Shown: positions 36,291-44,879, numbered from the stretch's first letter. The stretch is 64,000 bases of DNA from Roseivirga sp. E12 (GCF_017592825.1 NZ_JAGFMD010000004.1:243805-307804), one strand, 5' to 3'. Translations and numbers: made by a program. The notes: generated by a model not told the origin, from the letters alone.

Positions 36291-37604
36291 TTAGCCAACT
36301 GGTTCCCCATAAAGATCAAATTCAGTGGCATCTGTGATTTTAATGTTAGCGAAATCACCAATGCGCAAATAGTGCTTCTTTGCATCTATCAATACTTCAT
36401 TGTCTACTTCTGGAGAATCATGTTCGGTTCTTCCAACAAAGTTTCCACTTTCTTTTTTATCAATCAGAACTTTGAAGGTTTTGCCAATTTTTTGCTCGTT
36501 GATCTCACGAGAAATATCTTCTTGTATTTGCATTACGTGATTCGCACGCTCATGTTTTATTTCTTCTGGAACATCGTCATTATAAGAGAAAGAATGTGTG
36601 TTCTCTTCATGCGAATAAGTGAAAATACCCAAACGATCGAAACGAGACTTTTCAACGAAATCGACCATGTCTTCAAAGTCTTTTTCTGTTTCACCCGGAT
36701 GACCTGCTATTAGAGTGGTTCGGATACCAATATCAGGAACGCGTTGTCTCATCTGATCTAGAAGCGCTTCTGTCTTTTCACGAGTAGTACCCCTGCGCAT
36801 TAACTTAAGCATGTTGGTCGATCCGTGCTGTAATGGAATGTCCAAGTAATTGCAAATGTTATCTCTTTCGGCCATTACATCCAGAACATCCATTGGAAAA
36901 CCTGTTGGGAAGGCGTAATGCAGTCTGATCCAGTCGATACCCTCAACATCAGAAAGGTTTCTTAATAGATCAGCAAGGTTTCTTTTCTTGTATAAGTCCA
37001 GTCCGTAATAGGTAGAATCTTGGGCAATCAAAAGCAATTCTTTGGTGCCGTTTCTGGCAAGATTCTTTGCCTCCAATACCAATTCTTCCATTGGACGCGA
37101 TCTATGTCCGCCCCTCATAAGTGGAATGGCACAGAATGAACAGGGTCTATCACAACCCTCAGCAATTTTGAGGTAAGCGTAGTGATTGGATGTGGTCGTT
37201 ATCCTCTCACCAACAAGCTCATGTTTGTAATCAGCTTTGAATTTTTTGAGCAAGGCTGGAAGCTCCATTGTACCGAAAAAGGCATCAACCTGCGGGATTT
37301 CTTTTTCAAGATCTTCCTTGTAACGGTGCGAAAGGCAGCCAGTCACATAAACCTTGTCGACAAGGCCTTCTTCTTTGGCATCGACATAGCGAAGTATGGT
37401 ATCGACTGATTCTTGTTTGGCATTATCGATAAAGCCACAAGTGTTGATAACGACAATATTAGCATCGTCATTTACCGCTTCATGTGTTGTATTGATGCCA
37501 TTCCCCTTTAACTGGGTCAACATCACTTCCGAGTCCACTAGGTTCTTTGAGCAACCTAGTGTAACAATATTGACTTTATCTTTCTTTAGTCCCTTCGCCT
37601 TCAT
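36291..37604 (-). CDS. rimO: Ribosomal protein S12 methylthiotransferase RimO
   Basis: 437 residues. RimO is a radical-SAM enzyme that adds a methylthio group to the conserved Asp of ribosomal protein S12. Residues about 13-130 form the MTTase domain with VNIVTLGCSKNLVDSEVM. The radical SAM cluster motif is AEGCDRPCSFCAIPLMRG (CxxxCxxC). The substrate-defining IPLQHGSTNMLKLMRRG follows, and a C-terminal TRAM domain is at about 370-437. It belongs to the minus-strand run of ftsY, the 86-aa gene and rimO. Confidence 0.96.
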   Translation of the reverse strand: MKAKGLKKDKVNIVTLGCSKNLVDSEVMLTQLKGNGINTTHEAVNDDANIVVINTCGFIDNAKQESVDTILRYVDAKEEGLVDKVYVTGCLSHRYKEDLEKEIPQVDAFFGTMELPALLKKFKADYKHELVGERITTTSNHYAYLKIAEGCDRPCSFCAIPLMRGGHRSRPMEELVLEAKNLARNGTKELLLIAQDSTYYGLDLYKKRNLADLLRNLSDVEGIDWIRLHYAFPTGFPMDVLDVMAERDNICNYLDIPLQHGSTNMLKLMRRGTTREKTEALLDQMRQRVPDIGIRTTLIAGHPGETEKDFEDMVDFVEKSRFDRLGIFTYSHEENTHSFSYNDDVPEEIKHERANHVMQIQEDISREINEQKIGKTFKVLIDKKESGNFVGRTEHDSPEVDNEVLIDAKKHYLRIGDFANIKITDATEFDLYGEPVG

Positions 37605-37667
37605 GCCTGATATTTCACGAAGGGCAAATTTAATAAATAAAAGGAGGTGAACTACTTGATGAGCATA

Positions 37668-37928
37668 CTATACTCTCTTCCTACGGAAGGTGATAGGCAC
37701 CAATTCCTCAGTTGGCATTCCTATGGTATAAAGCTCCCAATTAGAGTCGTACTTGTCTAATATCTGTCTGATACAATCTACACGATCCTCACTTGGGTTT
37801 TCACAATCTGCCCAGTAGAATACTTCTACTCGATAGTTGTACGACATTTTTTTGCCGTTTACTTTAACTTCTACTTCTATTTCTTGCTCACCACTGACTT
37901 GTGGAATTTGGATTGCTATAGCGCTCAT
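37668..37928 (-). CDS. Conserved small protein of unknown function
   Basis: 86 residues without a signal peptide, Cys-containing (ADCENPSEDRVDCIRQIL) and acidic in the middle, ending in a basic PITFRRKRV. The N-terminal half looks beta-rich (EIEVEVKVNGKKMSYNYRVEVF). I recognise no family with certainty, although a similar gene is often near rimO in this phylum as far as I recall. It lies 63 bp upstream of rimO and 209 bp downstream of ftsY; no clear promoter was found in the latter gap. Confidence 0.7.
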   Translation of the reverse strand: MSAIAIQIPQVSGEQEIEVEVKVNGKKMSYNYRVEVFYWADCENPSEDRVDCIRQILDKYDSNWELYTIGMPTEELVPITFRRKRV

Positions 37929-38137
37929 AAGCCTGTTCGTTAATGTACAAATGTTTTCTATCCATGTAAGTACATAACAATATAAATGCCAAGCTTGTAA
38001 ATAGCTGATATACAGGCAGTAAAAAACGGTTAGGGCTTACGAATGACCGTATAAGTGCAGTAGAATGTACGCAAACGTTCAGGGTTTAGAGAAAGTATAC
38101 CGCTTGTAAAAAATGATAGTATAAGCTTTTGCTGGCT

Positions 38138-39091
38138 CTATTTCTTAAATAACGAGTCTACAAATTCAGCCTTATTGAATACTTGTAAGTCGTTTACCTG
38201 CTCACCTACACCAATGTATTTAACTGGGATTTTGAATTGGTCCGAGATACCAATCACCACACCGCCTTTTGCAGTTCCATCCAGCTTCGTGATCGCTAAG
38301 GCTGATACTTCTGTCGCTTTGGTAAACTCTTGGGCTTGAATAAAGGCATTTTGGCCTGTTGAACCATCAAGGACTAGCATGATCTCATGAGGCGCATCAG
38401 GAATGAATTTTTGCATTACGCGCTTGATCTTAGAAAGCTCGTTCATCAGATTGACTTTTGTATGTAGTCTTCCTGCTGTATCAACAATTACTAGATCAGC
38501 ACCCGTTTCTACCCCTTGCTTAACTGTATCAAATGCCACGGCACTAGGGTCAGTGTTCATACCATGCGCTACAACCGGGACACCTACGCGTTCTCCCCAA
38601 AGTTTCAATTGGTCGACTGCCGCTGCTCTAAATGTATCAGCTGCTCCAAGTACTACGGACTTCCCTTTAGATTTGAATTGAGCAGCAAGTTTTCCGATAG
38701 TGGTGGTTTTGCCCACACCATTGACGCCAACTACTAGAATCACATGTGGTTTATGTCCAGCAGGTAGTTCGAAATCGGCAAGGTCTTCTGTGTTATTCTC
38801 AGATAGGAGAGCGGCTATTTCATCTCTGAGGATCTGATCCAGTTCAGAAGTGTTCATGAACTTGTCTTTGGCCACTCTTTCTTCAATACGTTCTATCACT
38901 TTGACGGTAGTATCCACTCCAACGTCAGAAGTAATCAGAATCTCTTCCAATTCATCAAGCACTTCATCGTCTACCTTGGATTTACCAGCAACGGCTCTTC
39001 CTATTTTAGAGAAGATGTTTTCCTTGGTCTTTTCCAGACCTTTATCTAGAGATTCTTTCTTTTCTTTAGAGAATAGACCAAATAGTGCCAT
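38138..39091 (-). CDS. ftsY: Signal recognition particle receptor FtsY
   Basis: 317 residues from the ATG at 39091 (MALFGLFSKEKKES). An upstream in-frame ATG at 39118 overlaps the preceding terminator and is unlikely. FtsY docks SRP-ribosome complexes at the inner membrane. NG-domain elements are present: the N-domain four-helix bundle, G1 VVGVNGVGKTTTIGKLA, DTFRAAAVDQL, G3 VDTAGRLH, G4 ITKLDGTAKGG and the C-terminal GVGEQVNDLQVF. The acidic A domain is very short, as is usual here. Confidence 0.96.
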   Translation of the reverse strand: MALFGLFSKEKKESLDKGLEKTKENIFSKIGRAVAGKSKVDDEVLDELEEILITSDVGVDTTVKVIERIEERVAKDKFMNTSELDQILRDEIAALLSENNTEDLADFELPAGHKPHVILVVGVNGVGKTTTIGKLAAQFKSKGKSVVLGAADTFRAAAVDQLKLWGERVGVPVVAHGMNTDPSAVAFDTVKQGVETGADLVIVDTAGRLHTKVNLMNELSKIKRVMQKFIPDAPHEIMLVLDGSTGQNAFIQAQEFTKATEVSALAITKLDGTAKGGVVIGISDQFKIPVKYIGVGEQVNDLQVFNKAEFVDSLFKK

Positions 39092-39113
39092 GGGGATGAA
39101 ATAAATATGATGT

Positions 39114-39142
39114 AACAAAAAAGTCCCACAAATGGGGACTTT
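39114..39142 (-). terminator. Terminator-like hairpin between the DUF4295 gene and ftsY
   Basis: On the minus strand AAAGTCCC and GGGACTTT form an 8-bp stem followed by TTTT. It is 23-50 bases before the chosen ftsY start, so it may attenuate read-through from the r-protein promoter into ftsY. Confidence 0.75.
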
Positions 39143-39166
39143 AATTTATGATATAAAAGCTAATTC

Positions 39167-39322
39167 TTACTTATCGGCTAATACAGATTTAACCATATCT
39201 TCCGTAACCATCTCTTCTTTGAAAGTGTAAGCTCCAGTTTTTGGAGACCTAACCGCCTTAATCACTTTAGCGTACTTTACTCCGCCTTCTTTCTTTAGGG
39301 TTGCAACTACCTTCTTAGCCAT
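39167..39322 (-). CDS. DUF4295 family small basic protein
   Basis: 51 residues: MAKKVVATLKKEGGVKYAKV at the N-terminus, then RSPKTGAYTFKEEMVTEDMV and the end LADK. DUF4295 proteins are Bacteroidota-specific and nearly always lie next to rpmG, as here (stop of rpmG at 39325, start at 39322). A ribosome-associated role is widely suspected from context but I know of no direct proof. Basic N-terminus and small size agree with RNA or ribosome binding. Confidence 0.92.
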   Translation of the reverse strand: MAKKVVATLKKEGGVKYAKVIKAVRSPKTGAYTFKEEMVTEDMVKSVLADK

Positions 39323-39324
39323 GA

Positions 39325-39510
39325 TTATTTAATTTCTTTGTGAACTGTATATTTCTTAAGAATCGGGTTGTATTTCTTCAATTCCAACCTTTCAGTCGTA
39401 TTCTTTCTATTCTTGGTGGTGATATAACGAGAAGTTCCAGGCATACCACTCTCTTTGTGCTCGGTGCACTCCATTATAACCTGAACTCTATTCCCTTTAC
39501 TCTTAGCCAT
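39325..39510 (-). CDS. rpmG: 50S ribosomal protein L33
   Basis: 61 residues: [20 protein letters not shown], then [23 protein letters not shown] and [10 protein letters not shown]. It has a single Cys instead of the two CxxC pairs of zinc-binding L33, so it is the zinc-free form. It is first gene of the rpmG-DUF4295 unit, with a promoter at 39538-39568. Confidence 0.95.
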   Translation of the reverse strand: MAKSKGNRVQVIMECTEHKESGMPGTSRYITTKNRKNTTERLELKKYNPILKKYTVHKEIK

Positions 39511-39537
39511 TTTTCTGTGCTTCTAAATTTCGGACTG

Positions 39538-39568
39538 CAAATATACGAAGCTAGTTGAGAATTTGAAA
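39538..39568 (-). promoter_or_regulatory. Promoter of rpmG with r-protein leader element
   Basis: Minus-strand TTTC (one mismatch to TTTG), 19 bases, then TATATTTG. The initial transcript is CAGTCCGAAATTTAGAA; the first seven bases are identical to those at rpmB and the TTTAGAA box also occurs at rpsT. Confidence 0.75.
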
Positions 39569-39590
39569 CCTACTGATTAAAATTAATTGA

Positions 39591-40712
39591 CTAATTATCA
39601 AGTACAAAGAAGTCTAGTTCAAATCTGGACTCAGGATGCCGCAAATTACCCCAAGTACCGTTCTCGCATGTGATTTGAGCGGGGTAGTCATCAGCTTCAT
39701 CGTAGTATAAATCTTGTCTCCAGTTTTGGCTCACGCCCCTTGCGATATATTGGTCCAATACTTCATTACTCATAATCTCAAACATGGAGAGAAGTCGATA
39801 GCCTTGATTCGTTTTAACATAGACAGCAAAGTCTCCAGAATCTAATTGAGCACTAGGGGAGGCGCCTAGGACATCTCCTGCTGAAACTGATGCTCCTACT
39901 TCTATACCTGTACTCGGAGTTAAGTGAAACACACGAACAATAACGTTCGGATTGGCGTCTAGTTGAATGTCAATTTCGTAGTCGTCAGGATCATCCGAAG
40001 GCCTTGCTTGTCCAATGGTTACGATAGTGCCGTTGGCGGGCACAAAATAGGTGAGGGTTGATGGTAGCTCCGACTGCGCTGGAGGTTCTCCCTCATCGTA
40101 TGTATGAAAGTAGTGTTTAAGGTTTACACAACTTTCACCACTGTAGTCAACAAAGTTGTGACCTGCAGCGGATCTATACCTCGATATCTTTTCAATCTTG
40201 TCTAATTCTACATGAAGCGCGGTTAAATACGGTTGGCCAATGATATCACTAATGTCATCCGGGCTTAGTTCGAATGCACAAGCGCCTTTGGCACCCTTGA
40301 GACTGGAATTGAACAATTCGCTTCCCTGTGGACCCAGTACATGGAAAATTCCTTCAACCGATTCTTGTGACTCGTTGACAGTAAGATCGAGTTCGAAGTT
40401 GGCCGTGCCAGCTTCGGTAGCCATGGTGCCTGATACGTTCAGTGTGTTATTGTTTAGCGTGCCACTACCGCTACCGGACCATAGGCCACCATCATAATCA
40501 TTGATTGCAATGTCAAAAGTCCCTAGGGTATTTGTGGCTGATATTACTATCTCACTTCCTACCAAGGAAAAATTCAGGCAGTAGGTACCGGCAATATCAA
40601 AGTCTTCTGTAGGACCATCCGGGTCATCTGTTCCTGAGCAGTTGACTAGAACAAGGTTAAATGATAAAAGAATAGCTGCGAATAGATAGGAGAAAGTACT
40701 AAGTCGTTTCAT
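39591..40712 (-). CDS. Secreted lipoprotein with degenerate M23-like domain
   Basis: 373 residues. The signal peptide LFAAILLSFNLVLVNC ends in a lipobox Cys. Residues about 38-135 form a beta-rich domain (IAGTYCLNFSLVG, GGLWSGSGSGTLNNN). Residues about 165-340 resemble the beta-barrel of M23 (LytM) peptidases: a VPANGTIVTIG strand and VFHLTPSTGIEVGASVSAGDVLG, which mirrors the 'GHL...V..G..V..GD.IG' of M23 enzymes. The upstream GHNFVDYSGESC may match the HxxxD metal site, but the final HxH motif is not seen, so catalysis is doubtful. It is placed between pepP-like and rpmG genes. Function unknown. Confidence 0.65.
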   Translation of the reverse strand: MKRLSTFSYLFAAILLSFNLVLVNCSGTDDPDGPTEDFDIAGTYCLNFSLVGSEIVISATNTLGTFDIAINDYDGGLWSGSGSGTLNNNTLNVSGTMATEAGTANFELDLTVNESQESVEGIFHVLGPQGSELFNSSLKGAKGACAFELSPDDISDIIGQPYLTALHVELDKIEKISRYRSAAGHNFVDYSGESCVNLKHYFHTYDEGEPPAQSELPSTLTYFVPANGTIVTIGQARPSDDPDDYEIDIQLDANPNVIVRVFHLTPSTGIEVGASVSAGDVLGASPSAQLDSGDFAVYVKTNQGYRLLSMFEIMSNEVLDQYIARGVSQNWRQDLYYDEADDYPAQITCENGTWGNLRHPESRFELDFFVLDN

Positions 40713-40814
40713 AATTACTTCAGTTGGTCAACCGAAGATAACTTTGTGTCCTAACGGTAATTAAATCAAAAGCCGCTTTGGGATGAGTTGAGGCCTATTT
40801 GGTACGAATGGATA

Positions 40815-40848
40815 ATAAAAAAGGGGTGAACCATAGGTCACCCCTTTT
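40815..40848 (-). terminator. Intrinsic terminator of the aminopeptidase P gene
   Basis: Minus-strand AAAAGGGGTGACC / GGTTCACCCCTTTT form a long stem with a three-base loop, followed by TT. It ends the transcript before the M23-like lipoprotein gene. Confidence 0.88.
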
Positions 40849-40870
40849 CATTCAATATCTGTATGAATTC

Positions 40871-42337
40871 CTACTTGTTCCCCTTTAGCTCAGGTAATGT
40901 AAACTGATCTAGAGGACTAGGTTCTTTCATTAATTTCTCAATCTCTTCTGTTGTACGAGGAGCAAATGAGGACAGTAATTCAAAACCATCTTTTGTAATC
41001 AGAATGTCATCCTCAATTCTTACGGCAATGCCCCACCATTTTTTGTCGCACTTAGAACCCTCAGGAATATAGATGCCTGGTTCTACAGTGATTACCATGT
41101 TTTCTTCTAGTGGGCCATAGGTGCCTTTATCGTGAACGTCTAAGCCGATATGATGTGACAGTCCATGCGGATAGTACAGGTGTTGCTCGCTTTCGCTTGC
41201 TATAATCCCTAGCTCTGCCAGGCCTTTGTTGATAATGCTTCTAGCAGTAGCACTCAGTTGCCCAAAGGTTACACCAGGCTTTGACATTTGAATAGCTTCT
41301 TCCTGAGCCTTATAGACTAAGTCATAGATAGCCTTTTCCTCTGGAGAAAATTCTCCATCGATAGGGATAGTTCTGGTGACATCAGCAGTATAACCATGAT
41401 ATTCAGCGCCCAAATCCATAAGGATCATCTCTTTACTTTCAACTTCCGGCTTATGGTTTTCTATGTAATGTAGAATACAACCATTGTTGCCTGCACCGAC
41501 TATTGACGGATAGCCTTCGTATTCTGATCCGTACTTCTTGAAGACAAACTCATGAATTCCTTGAATTTCGGTTTCCGAAAGACCCGGCCTCATAGCTTTC
41601 ATGACTTCTACTTGTCCCACCGTTGAGATAAAGACGGCTTTTCTGATCAGGTCAAGTTCCTCGGGTGTCTTAATACCTCTCAATTCACTCATCAGTGTGT
41701 TCAGTGTTCTAACGTCAAGGTTATTTTTCTGAGGTTCGGTACCCAAATTAGCCGTGTTAGTATGGTAGCCGGCTTTTGTCTTGAACTGAGTGATTAGACT
41801 GAATAGGTCAGCCGGGTCATTAGGGTTATCTCTTACGTCATTTTGGAAGTCATAGAACATGACTTTGTCGAAGGTGGAGAAGTCTATATCGAATTTGGCA
41901 AACTCTTTACCGTTGTAAGCACTGATCTGGAGTTTGTCCTTAACACCTTCATTTCCCAATCTGCGACCATTCCACATCTCTTGCAGTGGATTGCGTTCTT
42001 GAACAAAGAATATTTCATCATAGGCTTCGCCACTTTGATTCGTCTGCTGTTGCTTGAAAATGAGCAAAACGGCATGTGGCTCGCGATAGCCAGTCAAGTA
42101 ATATAGATCAGGATCTTGATGGTAGATAAAGTCTACATCATTGGCGCGGTTTCTTACCGGGTTGGCAAAGAATACAGCCACGCTATTGTCTGGCATTTTT
42201 GCTCTAAGTGCCTCACGTCTGTTTTTGTGAAATGCTGATGAGAGAAAATCTGTAGGTGCCTCTTGACCTTGGGCAACAAAAAATCCTGATAACAAAAATG
42301 CTATCAGGATTGAAAATGTTTTTATGGGTTGTTTCAT
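40871..42337 (-). CDS. Exported aminopeptidase P family (M24B) metallopeptidase
   Basis: 488 residues. A signal peptide (TFSILIAFLLSGFFVAQGQ) shows export to the periplasm or surface. Residues about 30-190 are the aminopeptidase P N-terminal domain (NDVDFIYHQDPDLYYLTGY). The pita-bread catalytic domain carries the M24 ligands: LMDLGAEYHGYTADVTRTIP (two Asp), GLSHHIGLDVHD (His), TVEPGIYI (Glu) and VRIEDDILIT (Glu). The enzyme removes N-terminal residues before proline. It starts 28 bases after the rpmB stop, so it may be read through from rpmB. Confidence 0.93.
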   Translation of the reverse strand: MKQPIKTFSILIAFLLSGFFVAQGQEAPTDFLSSAFHKNRREALRAKMPDNSVAVFFANPVRNRANDVDFIYHQDPDLYYLTGYREPHAVLLIFKQQQTNQSGEAYDEIFFVQERNPLQEMWNGRRLGNEGVKDKLQISAYNGKEFAKFDIDFSTFDKVMFYDFQNDVRDNPNDPADLFSLITQFKTKAGYHTNTANLGTEPQKNNLDVRTLNTLMSELRGIKTPEELDLIRKAVFISTVGQVEVMKAMRPGLSETEIQGIHEFVFKKYGSEYEGYPSIVGAGNNGCILHYIENHKPEVESKEMILMDLGAEYHGYTADVTRTIPIDGEFSPEEKAIYDLVYKAQEEAIQMSKPGVTFGQLSATARSIINKGLAELGIIASESEQHLYYPHGLSHHIGLDVHDKGTYGPLEENMVITVEPGIYIPEGSKCDKKWWGIAVRIEDDILITKDGFELLSSFAPRTTEEIEKLMKEPSPLDQFTLPELKGNK

Positions 42338-42365
42338 TGTAGTATAGTAACGTACGAGGACGCTA

Positions 42366-42605
42366 TTATACTAAAATGTTACCGCTTTGTCTTGCTTTTT
42401 TTAGAACAGCGGAGATGCCATTTTTATTGATGGTTCTCAAAGCTGATGTAGAAACCTTCAAAGTGATCCATGCATCCTCTTCAGGAATATAGAATCTCTT
42501 CTTCTGAAGATTCGGATAGAATTTTCTTCTTGTTCTATTATTAGCGTGAGAAACGTTGTTTCCTACCTGTACTTTCTTTCCTGTGATATCACAAACTCTT
42601 GCCAT
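42366..42605 (-). CDS. rpmB: 50S ribosomal protein L28
   Basis: 79 residues from the ATG at 42605; an in-frame ATG further upstream lies in the promoter. [20 protein letters not shown] and [20 protein letters not shown] are typical L28. Only one Cys is present, so it is the zinc-free form. In related genomes rpmB normally directly precedes rpmG; here two genes lie between them. Confidence 0.95.
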   Translation of the reverse strand: MARVCDITGKKVQVGNNVSHANNRTRRKFYPNLQKKRFYIPEEDAWITLKVSTSALRTINKNGISAVLKKARQSGNILV

Positions 42606-42640
42606 AACGTCTGAATTTACCGCTTTTTCTAAACGGACTG

Positions 42641-42671
42641 CAAATATCTGAATAATTCCTGAACTGAACAA
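42641..42671 (-). promoter_or_regulatory. Promoter of rpmB with r-protein leader element
   Basis: Minus-strand GATATTTG (one mismatch to TAnnTTTG) with TTG 20 bases upstream. The transcript begins CAGTCCGTTTAGAA; ATATTTGCAGTCCG is identical to the rpmG promoter. Confidence 0.7.
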
Positions 42672-42700
42672 CCTTGCTTAGAAAATCTCTAAGAAAATTA

Positions 42701-44200
42701 TTACATCCACTCTCTACGATCGTTTTCGACACGATAGAGGATAAAGCTTTCTAAAGCCTCTGCCTCTTCAATAGATATGAAAGGGACTTTTACCGAGCCA
42801 GCTGCATTTGAAAGAACCATTGTGGCAATTCTTTTCCTTCTTTGATACCAGCTCTGTTTTATTTGGACTGACTGTACTTTGTACAACTGGGTCAGTTCAT
42901 AAATATGTCCGAAGGTTCCTCTGTTATTCTTTAAAAATTCATCGTTTACCTCATAAGTACGCTTTCTGTAATATGCACTTATTGACAACCATATAAACAG
43001 CCCCCAAATAAGAAAGTACAGGGCCTGCCACTCGATATAGTAATAACTGATACCACCACCAATCACTGTGGGTATCAGTCCTATAAAGAAAAAGAGTCTA
43101 TACTTTAACAGCTTGCTTACTCTATGCTTTGTTTCTGGTCGATAAAATTCTTCTGGAAAAACTGCTTTTACAACACTATCCACTTGAGTCTGATAACTAC
43201 CAGGGACTTTTATTTTCGACTTTAACTGATCCGCCTCGGCACTGCTAGCTTGTTCAATTTGAAGTGTAAACATCTTGAACATCATGCGAATGGGGTTATC
43301 CGACCATGATACTACTTGAACTTTCTTCTTGTTAACAGAGATTTCTTCACGGTTCAGAAGTCCCTTGACCAACTTTAAACCACCTTGCTTAATCGATAGT
43401 TTCAAATCATAGTTGCCCAAAACCGTAGTGGTCAAGGAATACATAAATGAGATAATACCAACTATGATGACAGAGGCTAGAAACATGACCCACCCGGTGT
43501 TCATAATTTGATCGTAGCCGGATAGTTCCTCTGCGATCAACTCAGGCACATCTTCTGTAACCTCATTGAGGGTTGAGAAAACAAAGGCAAAGAGGATACC
43601 CATAGACTTGAGGTGATTCTGACTGATGCCTACTTTGAACAGATCAGGAACACTTAAATGAAGGATTACCTCCTCATTTTCCTCAATATCCACTGATTCT
43701 GAACTGGTCTCGGGACTTTCGATTTGCGCCTTTTCTTTTAGAATAAAACTTCTGAGCGCTTCTGCATCTTCTTTTTTCAGTGCATCAATGGTAAGCTCTG
43801 ATTTTTTTGCCCCCGCTGTGTCGATTTCAAGACTAACAACTCCGAATATTTGATGAAGAATGTTCTGCTTGAAGTTTATTGTTTGAATTCGCTCGAAAGG
43901 GATATTGGTTTTTGTTCGCTTGAGAATGCCTTTGTCTATAATAAATGCGCCATCTTCTATATGAAAATAGAACCTGAAATAAGTAAGTACTGAGCCTATA
44001 AGGTTGAATGCGGCAAATCCCAATGCGATATAACCGATGATGGTGCCGAAACTATCATTGTTTCTTCCGCCAATGAAAAAACTCAAAAGAATTGGCCAGA
44101 ATGATCGGATCGTCATTCTGAGAAACTTAATCAGAATGATGCCTATTGCGACTCGTGACTGCCTTTGGGGGCTTGTATACTGGTCAATTGTCACTTCCAT
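42701..44200 (-). CDS. PH domain membrane protein (YdbT-like)
   Basis: 499 residues. Pairs of transmembrane segments alternate with bacterial PH (bPH2) domains. The first bPH2 is about 75-150 (IDKGILKRTKTNIPFERIQTINFKQNILHQIFG), a second about 265-330 (LLNREEISVNKKKVQVVSW) and a third about 405-485 (IYELTQLYKVQSVQIKQSW). The layout equals B. subtilis YdbT, of unproven function and sometimes linked to antimicrobial peptide resistance. It overlaps the YdbS-like gene by 17 bases, so they are a pair. Confidence 0.85.
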   Translation of the reverse strand: MEVTIDQYTSPQRQSRVAIGIILIKFLRMTIRSFWPILLSFFIGGRNNDSFGTIIGYIALGFAAFNLIGSVLTYFRFYFHIEDGAFIIDKGILKRTKTNIPFERIQTINFKQNILHQIFGVVSLEIDTAGAKKSELTIDALKKEDAEALRSFILKEKAQIESPETSSESVDIEENEEVILHLSVPDLFKVGISQNHLKSMGILFAFVFSTLNEVTEDVPELIAEELSGYDQIMNTGWVMFLASVIIVGIISFMYSLTTTVLGNYDLKLSIKQGGLKLVKGLLNREEISVNKKKVQVVSWSDNPIRMMFKMFTLQIEQASSAEADQLKSKIKVPGSYQTQVDSVVKAVFPEEFYRPETKHRVSKLLKYRLFFFIGLIPTVIGGGISYYYIEWQALYFLIWGLFIWLSISAYYRKRTYEVNDEFLKNNRGTFGHIYELTQLYKVQSVQIKQSWYQRRKRIATMVLSNAAGSVKVPFISIEEAEALESFILYRVENDRREWM

Positions 44201-44720
44201 CCATCGCTGTTTTACCGAGAACGAATTCTTTCAGACGAGAAGCCGTCTCTTCATTGAGCCCTGGAATTACAAGGTCGCTACTTTGACCACCAGCGGTAAA
44301 GATTTTTAGGCTATGTAGTTTGAACATACGATCTACAGGACCTTGCTTAAGTTCCGCATGCTGGATTCTATTAAAAGGAATGCTGGTTCTTTCCCACCAA
44401 AGAAGCCCCTTTGTGTAAATGATATCTCGTTCTCTAATGGCATATTGCTTTTTGGGGAACGCTTTAATAGTGACGATAATGTTTAATAACCAGAGAAGTG
44501 CAATAGATCCCAAAGTGATTGAGTAAACCATTGTTGTTCCTTCTATATCATCATTGAAGAAAATCAGACAAAATGCGCCAATCAATAGAATCAGAAAAAA
44601 TACACCACTTGAAATAAGAGAGACCTTGAGGTATCCCTTCTCTATATGATTGAAATCGGCAGTTTTAACAGAAGGAAGTTCGTCTGGATTTACTGAGAGA
44701 TTCTGAAATGTTTCATTCAT
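44184..44720 (-). CDS. PH domain membrane protein (YdbS-like)
   Basis: 178 residues. Two transmembrane segments (about 36-56 and 66-86) are followed by one bPH2 domain with YTKGLLWWERTSIPFNRIQHAELKQG and SLKIFTAGGQSSDLVIPGL. This is the YdbS half of the YdbS/YdbT pair. Its start overlaps the stop of the DUF5522 gene (ATGA), so three genes are translationally coupled. Function unknown. Confidence 0.85.
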   Translation of the reverse strand: MNETFQNLSVNPDELPSVKTADFNHIEKGYLKVSLISSGVFFLILLIGAFCLIFFNDDIEGTTMVYSITLGSIALLWLLNIIVTIKAFPKKQYAIRERDIIYTKGLLWWERTSIPFNRIQHAELKQGPVDRMFKLHSLKIFTAGGQSSDLVIPGLNEETASRLKEFVLGKTAMDGSDN

Positions 44721-44878
44721 TTTTTAAAACCATAAGGGCAATGGCGACAGCCATTCTGGCAGCAGTAGCCACGCTTCAGGAGGTATAACTCCGTGAAGAC
44801 TAGCTTGCCATCTTTACCAATGTAGTAATCTTCGGTTTTACTGGCAAAGATTTGGTTCTTGTTTGAATCTTTAGACAT
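44717..44878 (-). CDS. DUF5522 family Cys-rich small protein
   Basis: 53 residues: EDYYIGKDGKLVFTELYLLK followed by RGYCCQNGCRHCPYGFKK. The Cys-Cys-x-x-x-Cys-x-x-Cys cluster in the final block is the DUF5522 signature and suggests a metal site (zinc or iron-sulfur). The function is not known. It is first of an overlapping set with the two PH-domain genes, and divergent from rocD with a 76-bp shared upstream region. Confidence 0.88.
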   Translation of the reverse strand: MSKDSNKNQIFASKTEDYYIGKDGKLVFTELYLLKRGYCCQNGCRHCPYGFKK

Positions 44879-44879
44879 G

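Noticed and set aside
39092..39118. Upstream ATG at 39118 as ftsY start
   Set aside because: It overlaps the terminator hairpin; the ATG at 39091 gives the standard FtsY N-terminus.
42606..42671. Longer L28 starting at 42671
   Set aside because: The added residues cover the promoter, and [10 protein letters not shown] is the conserved L28 start.
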